Assembly (NCBI GenBank): GCA_964425195.1
Contig: CAYRLG010000018.1
Span: 19,772 to 83,771 of the forward strand
Direction of reading: 5' to 3'
Length of the DNA: 64,000 nt
Origin: Desulfamplus sp964425195
Lineage (GTDB): Bacteria > Desulfobacterota > Desulfobacteria > Desulfobacterales > Desulfobacteraceae
Both the position numbers and the translations under genes were made by a program. This document shows, one piece after another, positions 16,823 through 27,281 of the stretch. Within the stretch, counting starts at the first letter, position 1. Each line of letters opens with the position of its first letter. Under the pieces are notes generated by a model, which was given only the letters and a program-made list of their open reading frames with translations, did not search any database and was not told the origin of the DNA.

Positions 16823-19800
16823 CTAACTCTTCTTGCTCATAATAGCCTCTGCGATCTTCTCTCCAGAGTCACCAAATAGAGTCTCAATATCCATAAGATC
16901 AAGCAGAGTATCATCCCATTTAATAATATCTGTCTCTAAGATAATATCTTTAATTCTTGTATATTTACCACCTAACGCCTTAATTTTATTGAGCAGAGAT
17001 ACCTGACTTGACTCTTTAAATTCAACATGGATTGAGAGAAGATATTCAATAACACTGGAACTTGGAGAGGCAGAGAGCACAGGGATTACAAGAATACTGC
17101 GTCCATCTTTTCTTCCTTTACCAATATAGACATTGCCCTCTCTAACAATAATATTTTTAGTGCCTTTTAACTGATGCTCTGTTTCAACTCTTGAAACTTC
17201 AGAGGCTACTATACCAGTTTTATTTACAACTTCTATCTTTGTCTGAGCAGTTGGTTCACCAAGAAGATTTAATCCAGATATCTTGTATAACATTGCCCCT
17301 TTTATACCAAAAATTATCTCTTGAAGGTTCTTGATAACCACAACATTTTTATTTGTAATCTGCGCAACTGAAAGACCATTTGCTGCTATTTCATCAAATA
17401 TCAAACCTTCAAATTGTTCAGTAAAATCAAACTGTTCAACCTTGTCAGATATACGGCTTGTCCCTACAGTAACAGTTTTTGCCTGATGCTTGATAGCATC
17501 AATAGGTCTTGCCATTGTGTTAACGGCTTCTGCCATATTTTTGAAAAATTCATCAAGCATATTTGCAGGAGTCCCTTTTTTAGCAAAATCGATCTCAAAA
17601 TCGCCTACTTGAAGCCTGCCAGATAGATATTTCAATAACAAGGTGATATTTGCAGCATTATCAATTCCCATAGCTGCTGGGAATCTCTTTTCACGCCGTC
17701 TTTTAGAAAAAGAGTTGTAAAATAGAGCCATTTTTTCTCTAAAATTCTTCTCAAGAACAACTTCATATACATCTCTTCCCATGCTCTTGTATTCACTTAT
17801 CAACTCTTTCATATCTCGCTGATGGTTGTAAATAAACTCGGAACACTCATTAATAGAGAGGGCAGCATAGTATCCCCACAGATGCCCTACAAGAGTGTTG
17901 AGAATAGGCGAAAAGTGCTCTTTAACCTTTGGAACTCTGAACACATCTTCTGCATAACTATCAAATCTATCTTCGCCTTCATCAGCAATAACAATAGGTG
18001 CTGCTTTGTGCGCATGAAATATTGCTGTATCTTTTATAATGTCTTTCAGAACGCTCTCTCGAGTTCCAGCAGCACAGATTATAATTAACGGCTCTGATGA
18101 TAAATCTATATGCTTTTTATCTTCAACAAAGTCAGATGATATTGTTTTGTAGCATAGCTCGCTCAACTTTATTCTTATCTCATCTGCAGATGTCTTATTA
18201 GAACCGCTTCCTACAGTTGCCCAGTAATTTCTTGAGATTGCAAGACGAAATGCTGATTTTTTTATCCGCTCTTTCATATCAAGAACCTTTCTCATCTTAT
18301 CTGGGATTGTATTAAGTTCGTTCAACTCTTCGGTCAATCTCTTTTGAGAGATAGCCCCGGTAATATAGGCAATGTGAAGACCAAGAAGAGCTCCGGCAGT
18401 CAACTGAGAATAGAACGCTTTGGTAGAGGCTACAGACATCTCAATATCTCTTCCGCTACTTGTATAGAGAACTCCTTCTGTCTTAAATGTGAGATCAGAG
18501 TCCCGCCTATTTACAATTGCAAGAGTTCTTGCACCCCTTGCTCTCACCATGTCAACTGTTCGGTTTGTATCGGTTGTAGTACCTGATTGGCTTATTGCAA
18601 TTACAAGATGATTTTTCATAGACTCTTTGGCATCATCATCTCCAATAATAAAAAATCCTGATAGTTCAGATGATTTCATTGATCTTATATCAAAATTATA
18701 ATTTACTATTTGACTATAAGATTTAGAGTCTTGATAACTTAAATTTGTAATATTTTCTGCAAAACTCTTTTGAGGGATTCTTTGATTTGTCAGATAGTAT
18801 CTTAAAAGATCAGCACAACCTTGAGCTGCAATACCAGCAGTTCCCTGTCCAACAAAGTATATCTTTTTGATAACTCCCTGCTTTAACTCTGCCTCAATAT
18901 GCTCAGGAATAACAGAGTTTGAAAGGTTCATTGTATAAAGACCATTATCTGGAGATATTTTCCATTTGTTTTGAAGAGTTCTTGTAACTGAAAGCGGAGA
19001 CTCTGAAATCTCTTTTAGAAAGTAGTGTGGAAAATTCTGACGATCAATATCTCGTGATGTGATCTGGCTATGTTGAATATTATCCTCTCTTATTTCAATT
19101 GGAGAGCCATCATAAGCCATTGATCTCATTCCTTCGATTCCACCAGCAGAGTTCTGATCAAGAATAAGTATCTGTCCTCTCTTCTCACCATTAAGTTTTA
19201 TAAAATCTTGAGTCTCTTCTACAAGTCCATAGAGTTCAGAGGCAGTTATATAATGGTTTGGGGCAATGCCTGTAAATATCGCCTGACCACTACCCTTTTG
19301 AGCAAGAAATATTTTGCCAGGGGCAAGGTCTGTGTGCATACTAATTGCGTGTGACCCGTGGAAATCATTAAGTGCAAGTCTAAAAGCCTCTTCAATCGGG
19401 TGTCCCTGTTTAAGATGAAGCTCTATCTGGAGCGGAATGATTTTGGTATCAGTTGTGATATCTGAGTGTATAGCATCAAATCTTGATTCATACTCTTTTT
19501 TTAACTCTGGATAGTTGTCAATATCGCCATTCAAACTTACATGGATAATGCCGCTCTTTTTAACCAAAGTATCAGTAGGCTCATTATCAACTGGATGACA
19601 GTTAGCTTGGGTTATATCTCCTACAGATGCCCAACGCGTGTGTGCAGATATTGTACTAAACGCTGCTGGAAATCCTGTTAAAATTTGAAGAATCTGGTCA
19701 TTTCTTATCTGAGTTCTAATAAATGCCACATTATCTCCAAGAGAGCCTATCTCTGCTGCATACTTATAGACAATTGAAATTGCTATATATTTTTCATTAC

Positions 19801-20791
19801 CATTTAAATGTCTAATACTCTCATTACTATTATTTATCGTGATACAGTTATTTGTAAGAACAGTCTTGTTAGTTCGCTGTTTTAACTGCTCCTCAAGACC
19901 CAATTTGATAAGAGCAGTTTTAAAATTTTCAAATTCAGCTTCAGTTAAAGTAAAAAGCAATGATATTCCAGCAGAGTCTCTGCCTCTAACCTCAAGTCTG
20001 TCAATACTGTTTAATATTGCATTAATCCTCTTAAAATTGAGCACATGATTTAGGCTAAGAGCGGTAGCTTTTGCATTAGAAAATTCAAACGCTGTCCCCT
20101 CTTCAGATAAAGTAGATATTACAGGTGAGCACCCTGTAACTACAAGCTGTCTTATTCTTGTTATATTCTCAAGAATCTCACGGGTGATACACCAAAAAAT
20201 ATCTTTAACTTTCTCAACTCTTTTAAGGGCAACTTCAACATCAATTGCATCTATATCAGCCATACGAGGAGTAATATCTGCAATCTCTTTATCGATAACA
20301 TCAGATAACTCTTTTCCTATTATTTCAAGCTCCCTCTCCTTTTCTATATTTGAAAAAAACTCAAAAAATATAGAGTCTGTCTTTATAAGTCGTACTTTGC
20401 AAATAAAGTCATCTAATAGAGCATCTCCTCCAAGATAATTATCTTCTATAGACTCTTTTCTATCTATTAATTTTTCAAATATATTTGATTTTATAGCAAA
20501 TACCATCTCTTGCAAATTAGATAGATCAATATTATCTGGAAAAGATTCAGATTGAGGTTTGTCACTTTGTCTCCCTTTAAACGATATAAGGGCTGCAATT
20601 CCACAGCAGAGAGTATTTGGACAATAGGGAAATAATATTAGAGAATTTTCTTTTGCACTATAAGTTGATTTCCCAAATTCAATATTAATAGAGAGAAGTC
20701 TAATCAAAGAGATATCTTCTTTACAGAAAGAGGATTTATCAAAAAGTAAAATATTTTTAATAATAGAGGTAAATTTTTTTAAATAGTTCAT
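16823..20791 (-). CDS. Very large GlmS-like protein: split glutaminase domain plus two SIS domains
   Basis: A 1322-residue relative of glucosamine-6-phosphate synthase (usual length about 610). The nucleophile motif CGI stands at Cys63, not at the N-terminus. About 190 helical residues (75-260) then interrupt the class II amidotransferase fold before RLEVRGRDSAG (265-275), HTRWASVGD (384-) and NGDIDNY (421-). Two SIS domains follow (FVGQGTAGIAAQG; AISQSGTTTDTNRTVDM; GSGSNKTSADEIRIKLSEL), then about 340 C-terminal residues I do not recognise. No usable start lies just before Cys63, so the glutaminase would need processing or is inactive. Neighbours kdsD and a transpeptidase point to envelope sugar metabolism. 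Exact function unknown. Confidence 0.75.
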   Translation of the reverse strand: MNYLKKFTSIIKNILLFDKSSFCKEDISLIRLLSINIEFGKSTYSAKENSLILFPYCPNTLCCGIAALISFKGRQSDKPQSESFPDNIDLSNLQEMVFAIKSNIFEKLIDRKESIEDNYLGGDALLDDFICKVRLIKTDSIFFEFFSNIEKERELEIIGKELSDVIDKEIADITPRMADIDAIDVEVALKRVEKVKDIFWCITREILENITRIRQLVVTGCSPVISTLSEEGTAFEFSNAKATALSLNHVLNFKRINAILNSIDRLEVRGRDSAGISLLFTLTEAEFENFKTALIKLGLEEQLKQRTNKTVLTNNCITINNSNESIRHLNGNEKYIAISIVYKYAAEIGSLGDNVAFIRTQIRNDQILQILTGFPAAFSTISAHTRWASVGDITQANCHPVDNEPTDTLVKKSGIIHVSLNGDIDNYPELKKEYESRFDAIHSDITTDTKIIPLQIELHLKQGHPIEEAFRLALNDFHGSHAISMHTDLAPGKIFLAQKGSGQAIFTGIAPNHYITASELYGLVEETQDFIKLNGEKRGQILILDQNSAGGIEGMRSMAYDGSPIEIREDNIQHSQITSRDIDRQNFPHYFLKEISESPLSVTRTLQNKWKISPDNGLYTMNLSNSVIPEHIEAELKQGVIKKIYFVGQGTAGIAAQGCADLLRYYLTNQRIPQKSFAENITNLSYQDSKSYSQIVNYNFDIRSMKSSELSGFFIIGDDDAKESMKNHLVIAISQSGTTTDTNRTVDMVRARGARTLAIVNRRDSDLTFKTEGVLYTSSGRDIEMSVASTKAFYSQLTAGALLGLHIAYITGAISQKRLTEELNELNTIPDKMRKVLDMKERIKKSAFRLAISRNYWATVGSGSNKTSADEIRIKLSELCYKTISSDFVEDKKHIDLSSEPLIIICAAGTRESVLKDIIKDTAIFHAHKAAPIVIADEGEDRFDSYAEDVFRVPKVKEHFSPILNTLVGHLWGYYAALSINECSEFIYNHQRDMKELISEYKSMGRDVYEVVLEKNFREKMALFYNSFSKRRREKRFPAAMGIDNAANITLLLKYLSGRLQVGDFEIDFAKKGTPANMLDEFFKNMAEAVNTMARPIDAIKHQAKTVTVGTSRISDKVEQFDFTEQFEGLIFDEIAANGLSVAQITNKNVVVIKNLQEIIFGIKGAMLYKISGLNLLGEPTAQTKIEVVNKTGIVASEVSRVETEHQLKGTKNIIVREGNVYIGKGRKDGRSILVIPVLSASPSSSVIEYLLSIHVEFKESSQVSLLNKIKALGGKYTRIKDIILETDIIKWDDTLLDLMDIETLFGDSGEKIAEAIMSKKS

Positions 20792-20836
20792 ATTTATCAG
20801 CCATCTTAAACGATTTTAAAATTAAATGCCAAAGTA

Positions 20837-22600
20837 CTAACCATTATTTGACTGTTTTGGATTTAGTGCAAAATAGTTATTAAAATACTCTTTAAACATT
20901 AATCTACCATATATACTTGCTTTTGTACCTATATATTTCCCATGACCTACAAGCACGGATACTACAATCTGCTGTTTTTCCTGAGTATCCGTACAAAATC
21001 CACTGAACCAGTCAAACTTTACACTTCTATCAGAATTGGAGAGAGAGCCGGTCTTTCCTCCCATTTTTAATCTTGATAAAACAGTATCTTTGTCAGCTCC
21101 TCTAAAAGATTTTCTTGCTGTTCCAGTTACCACAGTACCATTCATCATCTGCACCATAGCTTTTGCAGTATCTGGTTTTACTGTATTATTCAATATCTCA
21201 TCTTTTCTCTTGTATAGCAATTTTCCGCTATCGTCTTTAACAGACTCCACAATGCAAGGCACTGGAGTCTTTCCAGAGTTAAGCATTGTACTTGCAATCA
21301 TTGCACCAAAAATTGGAGATATAGTTGTTGTTCTATTAAATCCAGATGCTACCTCTGCCCATTGATAGCTATTTTCCGTAATAGTAAAGTTTCCTGCTTT
21401 AACATCAAGTTCTGAGTCGATCTCTTGATTAAATCCAAAAGAGTTTGCGTATTTCTCCAGAACATCCTTTCCTAATATAATAGAGCCAAGTTTTCCAAAG
21501 ACAGGATTTATTGATTGGGCAAAAGCCTCCGCTAATGTCACTTTATTCATATATTTACTGTTGGTATTGTCTGATAATTGACGTTTATACAAGGTATATT
21601 TCCCTCCGCTAAAATACATTGTTGTAGCAGGGCTATACCCGTATGCTTCCACAGCAGCTGATGCAGTAACCATCTTAAAAAGGCTTGCAGCAGGATAAAC
21701 TCTATCAGTGCATGGGTTGGTCTCTGGAGAGTGGTTATCAAATCCTGCCATTGCAAGGATTTTACCGGTATGAGGATCCATAGCTACCATAGCAATTATT
21801 TCAGGTTTGCCTCTATCAAGAAGAGAGAGCGACTCTATCTGCTCTAAAAGAAAATTTTGCAACTGCATATCAAGAGTTGTACGTATGGTAAGATTACGAC
21901 TATTTTGATTTGTAGAGTCAATACCATTTTTGTTCGTGGTAGAGGATACGCTACTGTTGGCAAGATTTGGATCAGCAGCTCTGACTGTCAATATGTTATC
22001 TTCAAGATTGAGTAGATTATAAGGTTGAAGTATATTTTTTAGTTCACTCTTTGAGAGATAATCAGACTCTTTTTCTGATGTTTTAACCTTTACTGAGTTA
22101 TTATTTTTAGAGTTTGTTTTAATAGAAGAAGCGATCTGCTGAAAAAATGTATCAACACCCTCTGTAAAACTTGTAGATATCTTTGTAGCCATATTTGGAA
22201 CATTGCTTACCAAAGCTGGTATTGCCTTTTGTATGGTAAAAGAAGTTCCTAATATAATAAAAACCAATAAAACTAATCTTTTTAAAGTAGAGCTGTTCTT
22301 CAAAGGTCTCTTGCCACCCTTTAAAGACAAAGTTCTTCTTTTATTTGAGTTGGAAGAAATAGAGTTGTTAAATGGTGCTATAGAAGCTGTCTGAAATCTG
22401 GTAATAGATAGTCTCTGTTGAAGTGGAGATGTGTTTATTTGCGGATTAGATACTCTTTTAAGGGATTGCTCCTTTATGTTAGGAACTACTTTAGTTAGTG
22501 TTTTTATATTTTTGCGTGAATTCTGTTTTGATTCTCTTTGAAGAGTATGCTGAAAAGTTCTCCATGATGATGCCTTGGGGGTATAGTTATAGTTGTACAT
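20837..22600 (-). CDS. Monofunctional penicillin-binding protein (transpeptidase)
   Basis: 587 residues: a basic, Ser/Asn-rich cytoplasmic tail of about 107 residues, one membrane segment (about 108-130), a linker, then a transpeptidase domain. All three active-site motifs are present: SxxK with Ser306 (AASLFKMVT), SxN (AQSINPVFGK) and KTG (GGKTGSLS). There is no glycosyltransferase domain. The enzyme should cross-link peptidoglycan in the periplasm. The long tail is larger than in typical FtsI or MrdA and might bind partners. An AAGGAAG precedes the ATG. It is followed in the same direction by the GlmS-like gene. Confidence 0.88.
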   Translation of the reverse strand: MYNYNYTPKASSWRTFQHTLQRESKQNSRKNIKTLTKVVPNIKEQSLKRVSNPQINTSPLQQRLSITRFQTASIAPFNNSISSNSNKRRTLSLKGGKRPLKNSSTLKRLVLLVFIILGTSFTIQKAIPALVSNVPNMATKISTSFTEGVDTFFQQIASSIKTNSKNNNSVKVKTSEKESDYLSKSELKNILQPYNLLNLEDNILTVRAADPNLANSSVSSTTNKNGIDSTNQNSRNLTIRTTLDMQLQNFLLEQIESLSLLDRGKPEIIAMVAMDPHTGKILAMAGFDNHSPETNPCTDRVYPAASLFKMVTASAAVEAYGYSPATTMYFSGGKYTLYKRQLSDNTNSKYMNKVTLAEAFAQSINPVFGKLGSIILGKDVLEKYANSFGFNQEIDSELDVKAGNFTITENSYQWAEVASGFNRTTTISPIFGAMIASTMLNSGKTPVPCIVESVKDDSGKLLYKRKDEILNNTVKPDTAKAMVQMMNGTVVTGTARKSFRGADKDTVLSRLKMGGKTGSLSNSDRSVKFDWFSGFCTDTQEKQQIVVSVLVGHGKYIGTKASIYGRLMFKEYFNNYFALNPKQSNNG

Positions 22601-22730
22601 ATAAATTCTTCCTTATATTCCCGTATTCAAAGAGTGTTATGTGGCAATAAATATTTTAACTCAATATATCCCTGCCTAATCTTAAAAGCAAGCGGTCTGT
22701 TTAGTACAAAGATTAATGTTATCCGATAGA

Positions 22731-24827
22731 TTACTTCACTGAACTTCCCGGTTCTACAACGCCTTGAATACCGGCAAGAAAAAGCTGGTTATCACTATTT
22801 GCAGCAAGTACCATCCCCTGTGACAACTCTCCCATAAGCGTAGCTGGCTTTAAATTTGCAACAACAATTACCTGTTTTCCAACAACATCTTCTGGAGCAT
22901 AGTTTTTAGCAATACCTGCAATAATTTGACGAGGTGACTTTTCCCCTAAATCAACTTTTAGCTTTAAGAGCTTATTTGCTTTCTTGAGCTTCTCTGCACT
23001 TATAACTATACCTACTCTTAAATCAACCTTTGAAAAATCTGCTATTGTAATTTCAGGTTTTAGATCATTAGGATAAGATTGCTCTACTGCCTTAGACGCA
23101 TCTTTTATATATAAAGGAACTTCTATTTTATTAGATTCCACTTCAGATGCCTCTTTTGATTTTGATTTAGCAGAATCTTTTATAGTTTTATTAGCCCCTT
23201 GCTTACTCTTAGGTTCTTGATTATCAGTCTCCACTCTTGGAAATAGTGTGGGGGTTTTTTCAATCTTTGTGCCAATAACAGTTTGATACCATGGTAGAAT
23301 CTCCTTAACAGTTTTAAACTCTCTCTCATCAGAAATTTTTATGCCAAGAGCTTGCTGCATTTTAATAGAAGTTTGAGGCATTACAGGATATATAAGAGAT
23401 GAGATAACTCGCAGACTTTCCATAAGATTGTAAATTATCGTTGCAAGTTCATTTTGCCTATTCTCATCTTTTGCTACAACCCATGGAACAGTAGTGTCAA
23501 CATATTTATTCAAAATAGATATAAAATCCCATATAGCAATAAGACCTTTATGGAACTCATTATTATCCATAGCCTCTTTGTATGCTTTAATTGTATCAAT
23601 AGCTGGCTCTTTAAGTGATAATGCTTTATCTCTTTCCACCTCTATATCAACTTGCGGAATCTCTCCATTAAAATAGCGATGGGTCATGGCAAGCACTCTT
23701 GAAAAGAGATTACCAAGATCATTTGCAAGATCAGAATTAATCCGCTGAACAATAGCGTCCTCAGTAAAATTAGCATCAAGACCAAAAACCATCTCTCGCA
23801 TCAAAAAATAACGGAATTGATCTACTCCATAAGCATCAGTTACAGCAACAGGATCAGTAACGTTACCAATACTTTTTGACATCTTACTTCCACTGACATT
23901 CCAAAATCCATGAACATTTAAATTTTGATAGACATCAATACCAGCGGACTTAAGCATTGTGGTCCAATAGATGCCATGAGGTTTTATAATATCTTTTGCC
24001 ACAAAATGTTGAGTTCTTGGCCAGAACTTTTTAAACAGCTCTTTTTCAGGAAACCCAAGTGCTGATATATAGTTAGTAAGAGCATCAAACCAGACGTAGG
24101 TGACATAATTCTCGTCAAATGGAAGGGTTATACCCCAAGTAAGCCTTGATTTTGGTCTCGAGATACAAAGGTCTTCAAGAGGCTCTTTTAAAAAAGATAA
24201 AATTTCGTTTTTATAACGCTCAGGTCTAATAAAATCAGGATTTTTTCTTATGTGATCAATTAACCACTCCTGATACTTGGACATTGCAAAAAAATAGTTT
24301 GCCTCTTTTATATGTTTAGGTTCAGTCCCATGATCAGGACATTTGCCATCTAAAAGCTCTCTTTCTTGATAAAATCTTTCGCATCCAAAGCAGTATATCC
24401 CCTCATATTCGCTAAAGTAGATATCACCAGATTCGTAAATACGTGTCAAAAGATTCTCAACAACCTTAATATGGGCAGGATTTGTAGTACGAATAAAGTC
24501 GTTGTTACTAATATTAAGTTTGGGCCACAAGTTTTTGAACAGGGCACTTATCTCTTCCGTATAGATTTTTGGAGATTTATTCTGCTTGGCTGCTGCCTCT
24601 ACAATCTTATCCCCATGTTCATCTGTACCTGTCAGAAAATAGGTCTCCTTTCCACACATTCTGCTGTATCTTGCAGCAACATCAACTGTTATAGTGGTAT
24701 AGGCGTGTCCCAAATGGGGCTTGGCATTAACATAATATATAGGTGTGGTAAAAAAGACAGTATTTGCACTATCTAAGTTTTGACCACAGTTTAAAACCTC
24801 ACTTCTGACATCTTCACTGCTATTCAT
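22731..24827 (-). CDS. metG: Methionyl-tRNA synthetase with C-terminal tRNA-binding domain
   Basis: Class I synthetase of about 698 residues from the ATG at 24827. A longer frame to 24911 would overlap ricT and is not needed, because a GGAG stands before 24827. Signatures: FFTTPIYYVNAKPHLGHAYTT, zinc knuckle CFGC...CPDH, and KMSKS in SGSKMSKSIGNVT. The C-terminal 110 residues (EITIADFSKVDLRVGIV; GELSQGMVLAA) are an EMAPII-like tRNA-binding domain, joined by a Lys/Ser-rich linker. It charges initiator and elongator tRNA-Met. It lies directly after ricT and holB, a common bacterial gene order. Confidence 0.97.
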   Translation of the reverse strand: MNSSEDVRSEVLNCGQNLDSANTVFFTTPIYYVNAKPHLGHAYTTITVDVAARYSRMCGKETYFLTGTDEHGDKIVEAAAKQNKSPKIYTEEISALFKNLWPKLNISNNDFIRTTNPAHIKVVENLLTRIYESGDIYFSEYEGIYCFGCERFYQERELLDGKCPDHGTEPKHIKEANYFFAMSKYQEWLIDHIRKNPDFIRPERYKNEILSFLKEPLEDLCISRPKSRLTWGITLPFDENYVTYVWFDALTNYISALGFPEKELFKKFWPRTQHFVAKDIIKPHGIYWTTMLKSAGIDVYQNLNVHGFWNVSGSKMSKSIGNVTDPVAVTDAYGVDQFRYFLMREMVFGLDANFTEDAIVQRINSDLANDLGNLFSRVLAMTHRYFNGEIPQVDIEVERDKALSLKEPAIDTIKAYKEAMDNNEFHKGLIAIWDFISILNKYVDTTVPWVVAKDENRQNELATIIYNLMESLRVISSLIYPVMPQTSIKMQQALGIKISDEREFKTVKEILPWYQTVIGTKIEKTPTLFPRVETDNQEPKSKQGANKTIKDSAKSKSKEASEVESNKIEVPLYIKDASKAVEQSYPNDLKPEITIADFSKVDLRVGIVISAEKLKKANKLLKLKVDLGEKSPRQIIAGIAKNYAPEDVVGKQVIVVANLKPATLMGELSQGMVLAANSDNQLFLAGIQGVVEPGSSVK

Positions 24828-24849
24828 ATAAAAACTCCAAGGTGTTTTA

Positions 24850-25659
24850 TTATCTGTTTCTTTTGCATCTGCATGGATTAATATCAACCTCAACTTGAGT
24901 CTCATTGTCATCTAAAAGAACAGAGACACTACCATTGAGAACATTCTGCCTTATAACTTTTCCAGCTCCTTTAGGGGTATCTATTGTTTTACCAAGTTTT
25001 GGTAATTCATTTTTTAAAGAGATGTATGTATCGTTTTCAAATGTTAAGCAGCACATAAGCCTTCCACAAAGACCAGATATTTTAGTTGGATTAAGTGATA
25101 AGCCTTGCTCTTTTGCCATTTTTATTGATACAGGATCAAAATTATTCAAAAAAAGAGAGCAACAGATCTCTCTGCCACACCTTCCAATTCCTCCACACTG
25201 TTTTGATTGATTTCTTATTCCAACCTGCCTCATTTCAATTCGGATACGAAACTCTTTTACTAACAGCTTAACAAGCTCTCGAAAATCAACTCGTCCATCG
25301 GCTGTATAAAAAAAGGTGAGTTTTGTTGCATCAAATGTGCTTTCAACAGAAAATAGATTCATTTTTAAATCAAGATTTTTAATACATTCAAGGCAAAAGT
25401 TGTGTGCATTCTGTTCAAGGAGTTTATTCTCTTCTCTTTTACGAAAATCTTCAGATGTTGCAATACGGAAAATGTGTTTAAGATTTCTTCTATTTTCAGA
25501 GTCTTCATAAGTTTCTGGAGGTACTATTACAACCCCAAGTCCAAGACCTTGTTCAGTTTCAACAATAACACTATCGCCAACTTTCAAGACAAAAGCGCCA
25601 CTGTCAAAATCATATATTTTCCCAGCAGGTTTAAACCGTATTCCTGCAACTTTAGTCAT
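24850..25659 (-). CDS. ricT: PSP1-domain protein of the RicT/YaaT family
   Basis: 269 residues with the PSP1 core: GDSVIVETEQGLGLGVV at the start, then the Cys-rich QCGGIGRCGREICCSLFL and ISGLCGRLMCCLTFEND. In Bacillus, RicT joins a complex that carries iron-sulfur clusters and affects RNase Y; in other phyla the role is little known. The conserved cysteines are all present, so cluster binding is plausible. It sits between holB and metG, the usual order, in the same direction and close spacing. Confidence 0.9.
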   Translation of the reverse strand: MTKVAGIRFKPAGKIYDFDSGAFVLKVGDSVIVETEQGLGLGVVIVPPETYEDSENRRNLKHIFRIATSEDFRKREENKLLEQNAHNFCLECIKNLDLKMNLFSVESTFDATKLTFFYTADGRVDFRELVKLLVKEFRIRIEMRQVGIRNQSKQCGGIGRCGREICCSLFLNNFDPVSIKMAKEQGLSLNPTKISGLCGRLMCCLTFENDTYISLKNELPKLGKTIDTPKGAGKVIRQNVLNGSVSVLLDDNETQVEVDINPCRCKRNR

Positions 25660-25701
25660 AATAGAGCCTCTAATTTTTTAAAGAGTATTTTAAATATTGA
25701 G

Positions 25702-26817
25702 CTATGATACTTTTTTAGTGGGTAATATTAGGCTTAAAAAAAACTGCTCCATTGTCAGACGAACAGATGCATTTGTCTGAAGTTTAGATTCTGCCTTGTG
25801 CAGCGATTCAAGAGCCATAAGCAGATAACTACAAGTTAATCTGCTTGTAAAATTCGACATTTTATTGATACAATCTGAATTAACAAGAGAGTCGTAATTG
25901 ATTAAATAGCTATGTTCTTTACTATATCTTATCAACGCCATATCTCTTAAAAAGAGTTTAATAATAGCAATAGAGTCATGTATAAGCAGAGGCTCTTTAC
26001 TCAGCTTCTCAGATATAACAAGGGCATAAAAAAGTTTTACAGAGCTTTGTTGATCATGATTTAAAAGCATACTCATCTGATTGAGTAGCCAGTTACGTCT
26101 GGCTATCCAGTCTGTTTTACCATCTTTTATTGAAGCCTTCTTAGCAATATAATTAAAATCCTCCTTTAGCTGTACATTGGCAAAAATCATTGCTCTATCC
26201 ATATCTCCATCTGATGATTTTGCTGCTATCATTGCAACTGAAGGAGATATAGACCATCGTTCAACAAGCCTTTGTGCTATATCTTGTTTAGAAAGAGGGG
26301 GAAATCTAAGATGTCTGCACCTTGAAATGACAGTTGGTAGCAAGGCGTTTAACTCTCTTGCAATTAGAACAAAAAATGTCCGTTCAGGAGGCTCTTCTAA
26401 AATTTTGAGAATAGCGTTAGCCGCCTCTTGGTTCATAGTGTGAGCATCATCTATAATTACCATTCTCATTTTTGCCTCATGAGGTTTAGATGCAACTGCA
26501 CTACTCATCTCCCTTATCTGTCCTATTTTAATTATAGATTTTTCAGATTCAGATGCAACTATGATTATATCTGGGTGCATTGACGCATCAATTTTCATAC
26601 ACGATCTACACCTATTGCACGGAACGCACTCTTCTGATTGAGCCTCTAAGTTAGCATTGTTTAATTCAGAGGCTGGCTTTCTATTTAGGCAGTTTATGGT
26701 TTTAGCAAATGTTATGGCAGCTATTTTTTTTTCATGACCGCAATGACCGGTAAATAGCAATGCATTGGGGATTTTATTATTTAAAATGATTGCATTTAGA
26801 TCACTTAGGGGGTTCAT
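25702..26817 (-). CDS. holB: DNA polymerase III delta' subunit
   Basis: About 371 residues from the ATG at 26817, which has GGAGAG upstream; a longer frame to 26853 is less likely. The AAA+ fold is recognisable, with a degenerate Walker A (TGHCGHEKK) as expected for the non-ATPase delta' subunit. It also shows a four-Cys zinc module (CVPCNRCRSC), MVIIDDAHTMNQEAANAILKILEEPP and SRCRHLRFPPLS. It is part of the clamp loader at the replication fork. The gene is followed by ricT and metG; tmk, often in this cluster, is 4 kb away on the other strand. Confidence 0.93.
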   Translation of the reverse strand: MNPLSDLNAIILNNKIPNALLFTGHCGHEKKIAAITFAKTINCLNRKPASELNNANLEAQSEECVPCNRCRSCMKIDASMHPDIIIVASESEKSIIKIGQIREMSSAVASKPHEAKMRMVIIDDAHTMNQEAANAILKILEEPPERTFFVLIARELNALLPTVISRCRHLRFPPLSKQDIAQRLVERWSISPSVAMIAAKSSDGDMDRAMIFANVQLKEDFNYIAKKASIKDGKTDWIARRNWLLNQMSMLLNHDQQSSVKLFYALVISEKLSKEPLLIHDSIAIIKLFLRDMALIRYSKEHSYLINYDSLVNSDCINKMSNFTSRLTCSYLLMALESLHKAESKLQTNASVRLTMEQFFLSLILPTKKVS

Positions 26818-26920
26818 CTGAACTCTCCAATACCATTCATTTTGTGTGCCCATCCATTTTTCATTCTATATAGCTTTAGGGCAGTTCTAATTATATACCA
26901 CTTTAAGTAAAGTGGTAAGA

Positions 26921-27211
26921 TTACAAATTAGCCTTTTTTTTGTCAACCATCTCTTTTAGCTCTTTACCACACTTGAAAAATGGAAGTTTTTTAGGAGGAA
27001 TAGTAACTTTCTCACCTGTCTTAGGGTTTCTTCCAGTATAACTTTCATACTCTTTAATGAAAAAGCTACACAGCCCACGGATCTCAACTCTCTCTCCTCT
27101 GGCAAGGGCATTTGTTAAAGAGTCAAAAAAAATCTCTACAACTTCAGCAGCTTCTGATTTTGTAAGCCCAGATTTCTGTTTCAGGGCAGAAATAAGTTCA
27201 AGTTTGTTCAT
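26921..27211 (-). CDS. HU/IHF-family DNA-bending protein, IHF-beta-like
   Basis: 96 residues of the bacterial histone-like family: MNKLELISALKQKSGLTKSEAAEVVEIFFDSL, GERVEIRGLCSF and TGRNPKTGEKVTIPPKKLPFFKCGKELK. The GERVEIRG pattern and FFKCGKEL tail are closer to IHF beta than to HU. It bends DNA in the minor groove for replication, recombination and sigma-54 transcription. A perfect GGTATCAGA hairpin stands 40 bases before its start and may mark control of transcription. Confidence 0.93.
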   Translation of the reverse strand: MNKLELISALKQKSGLTKSEAAEVVEIFFDSLTNALARGERVEIRGLCSFFIKEYESYTGRNPKTGEKVTIPPKKLPFFKCGKELKEMVDKKKANL

Positions 27212-27250
27212 AAATCCTCATATATATAATGTTTATTCGGAGGGAGCGGA

Positions 27251-27281
27251 GGTATCAGAAATATTGAAAATATCTGATACC
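27251..27281. repeat. Inverted repeat upstream of the IHF/HU gene
   Basis: GGTATCAGA and TCTGATACC arms flank an AT-rich centre with further pairing. It lies between the NusG-like gene and the IHF/HU gene (both minus strand). There is no T run after it on the minus strand, so it is more likely an operator or leader hairpin than a terminator. Confidence 0.6.
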
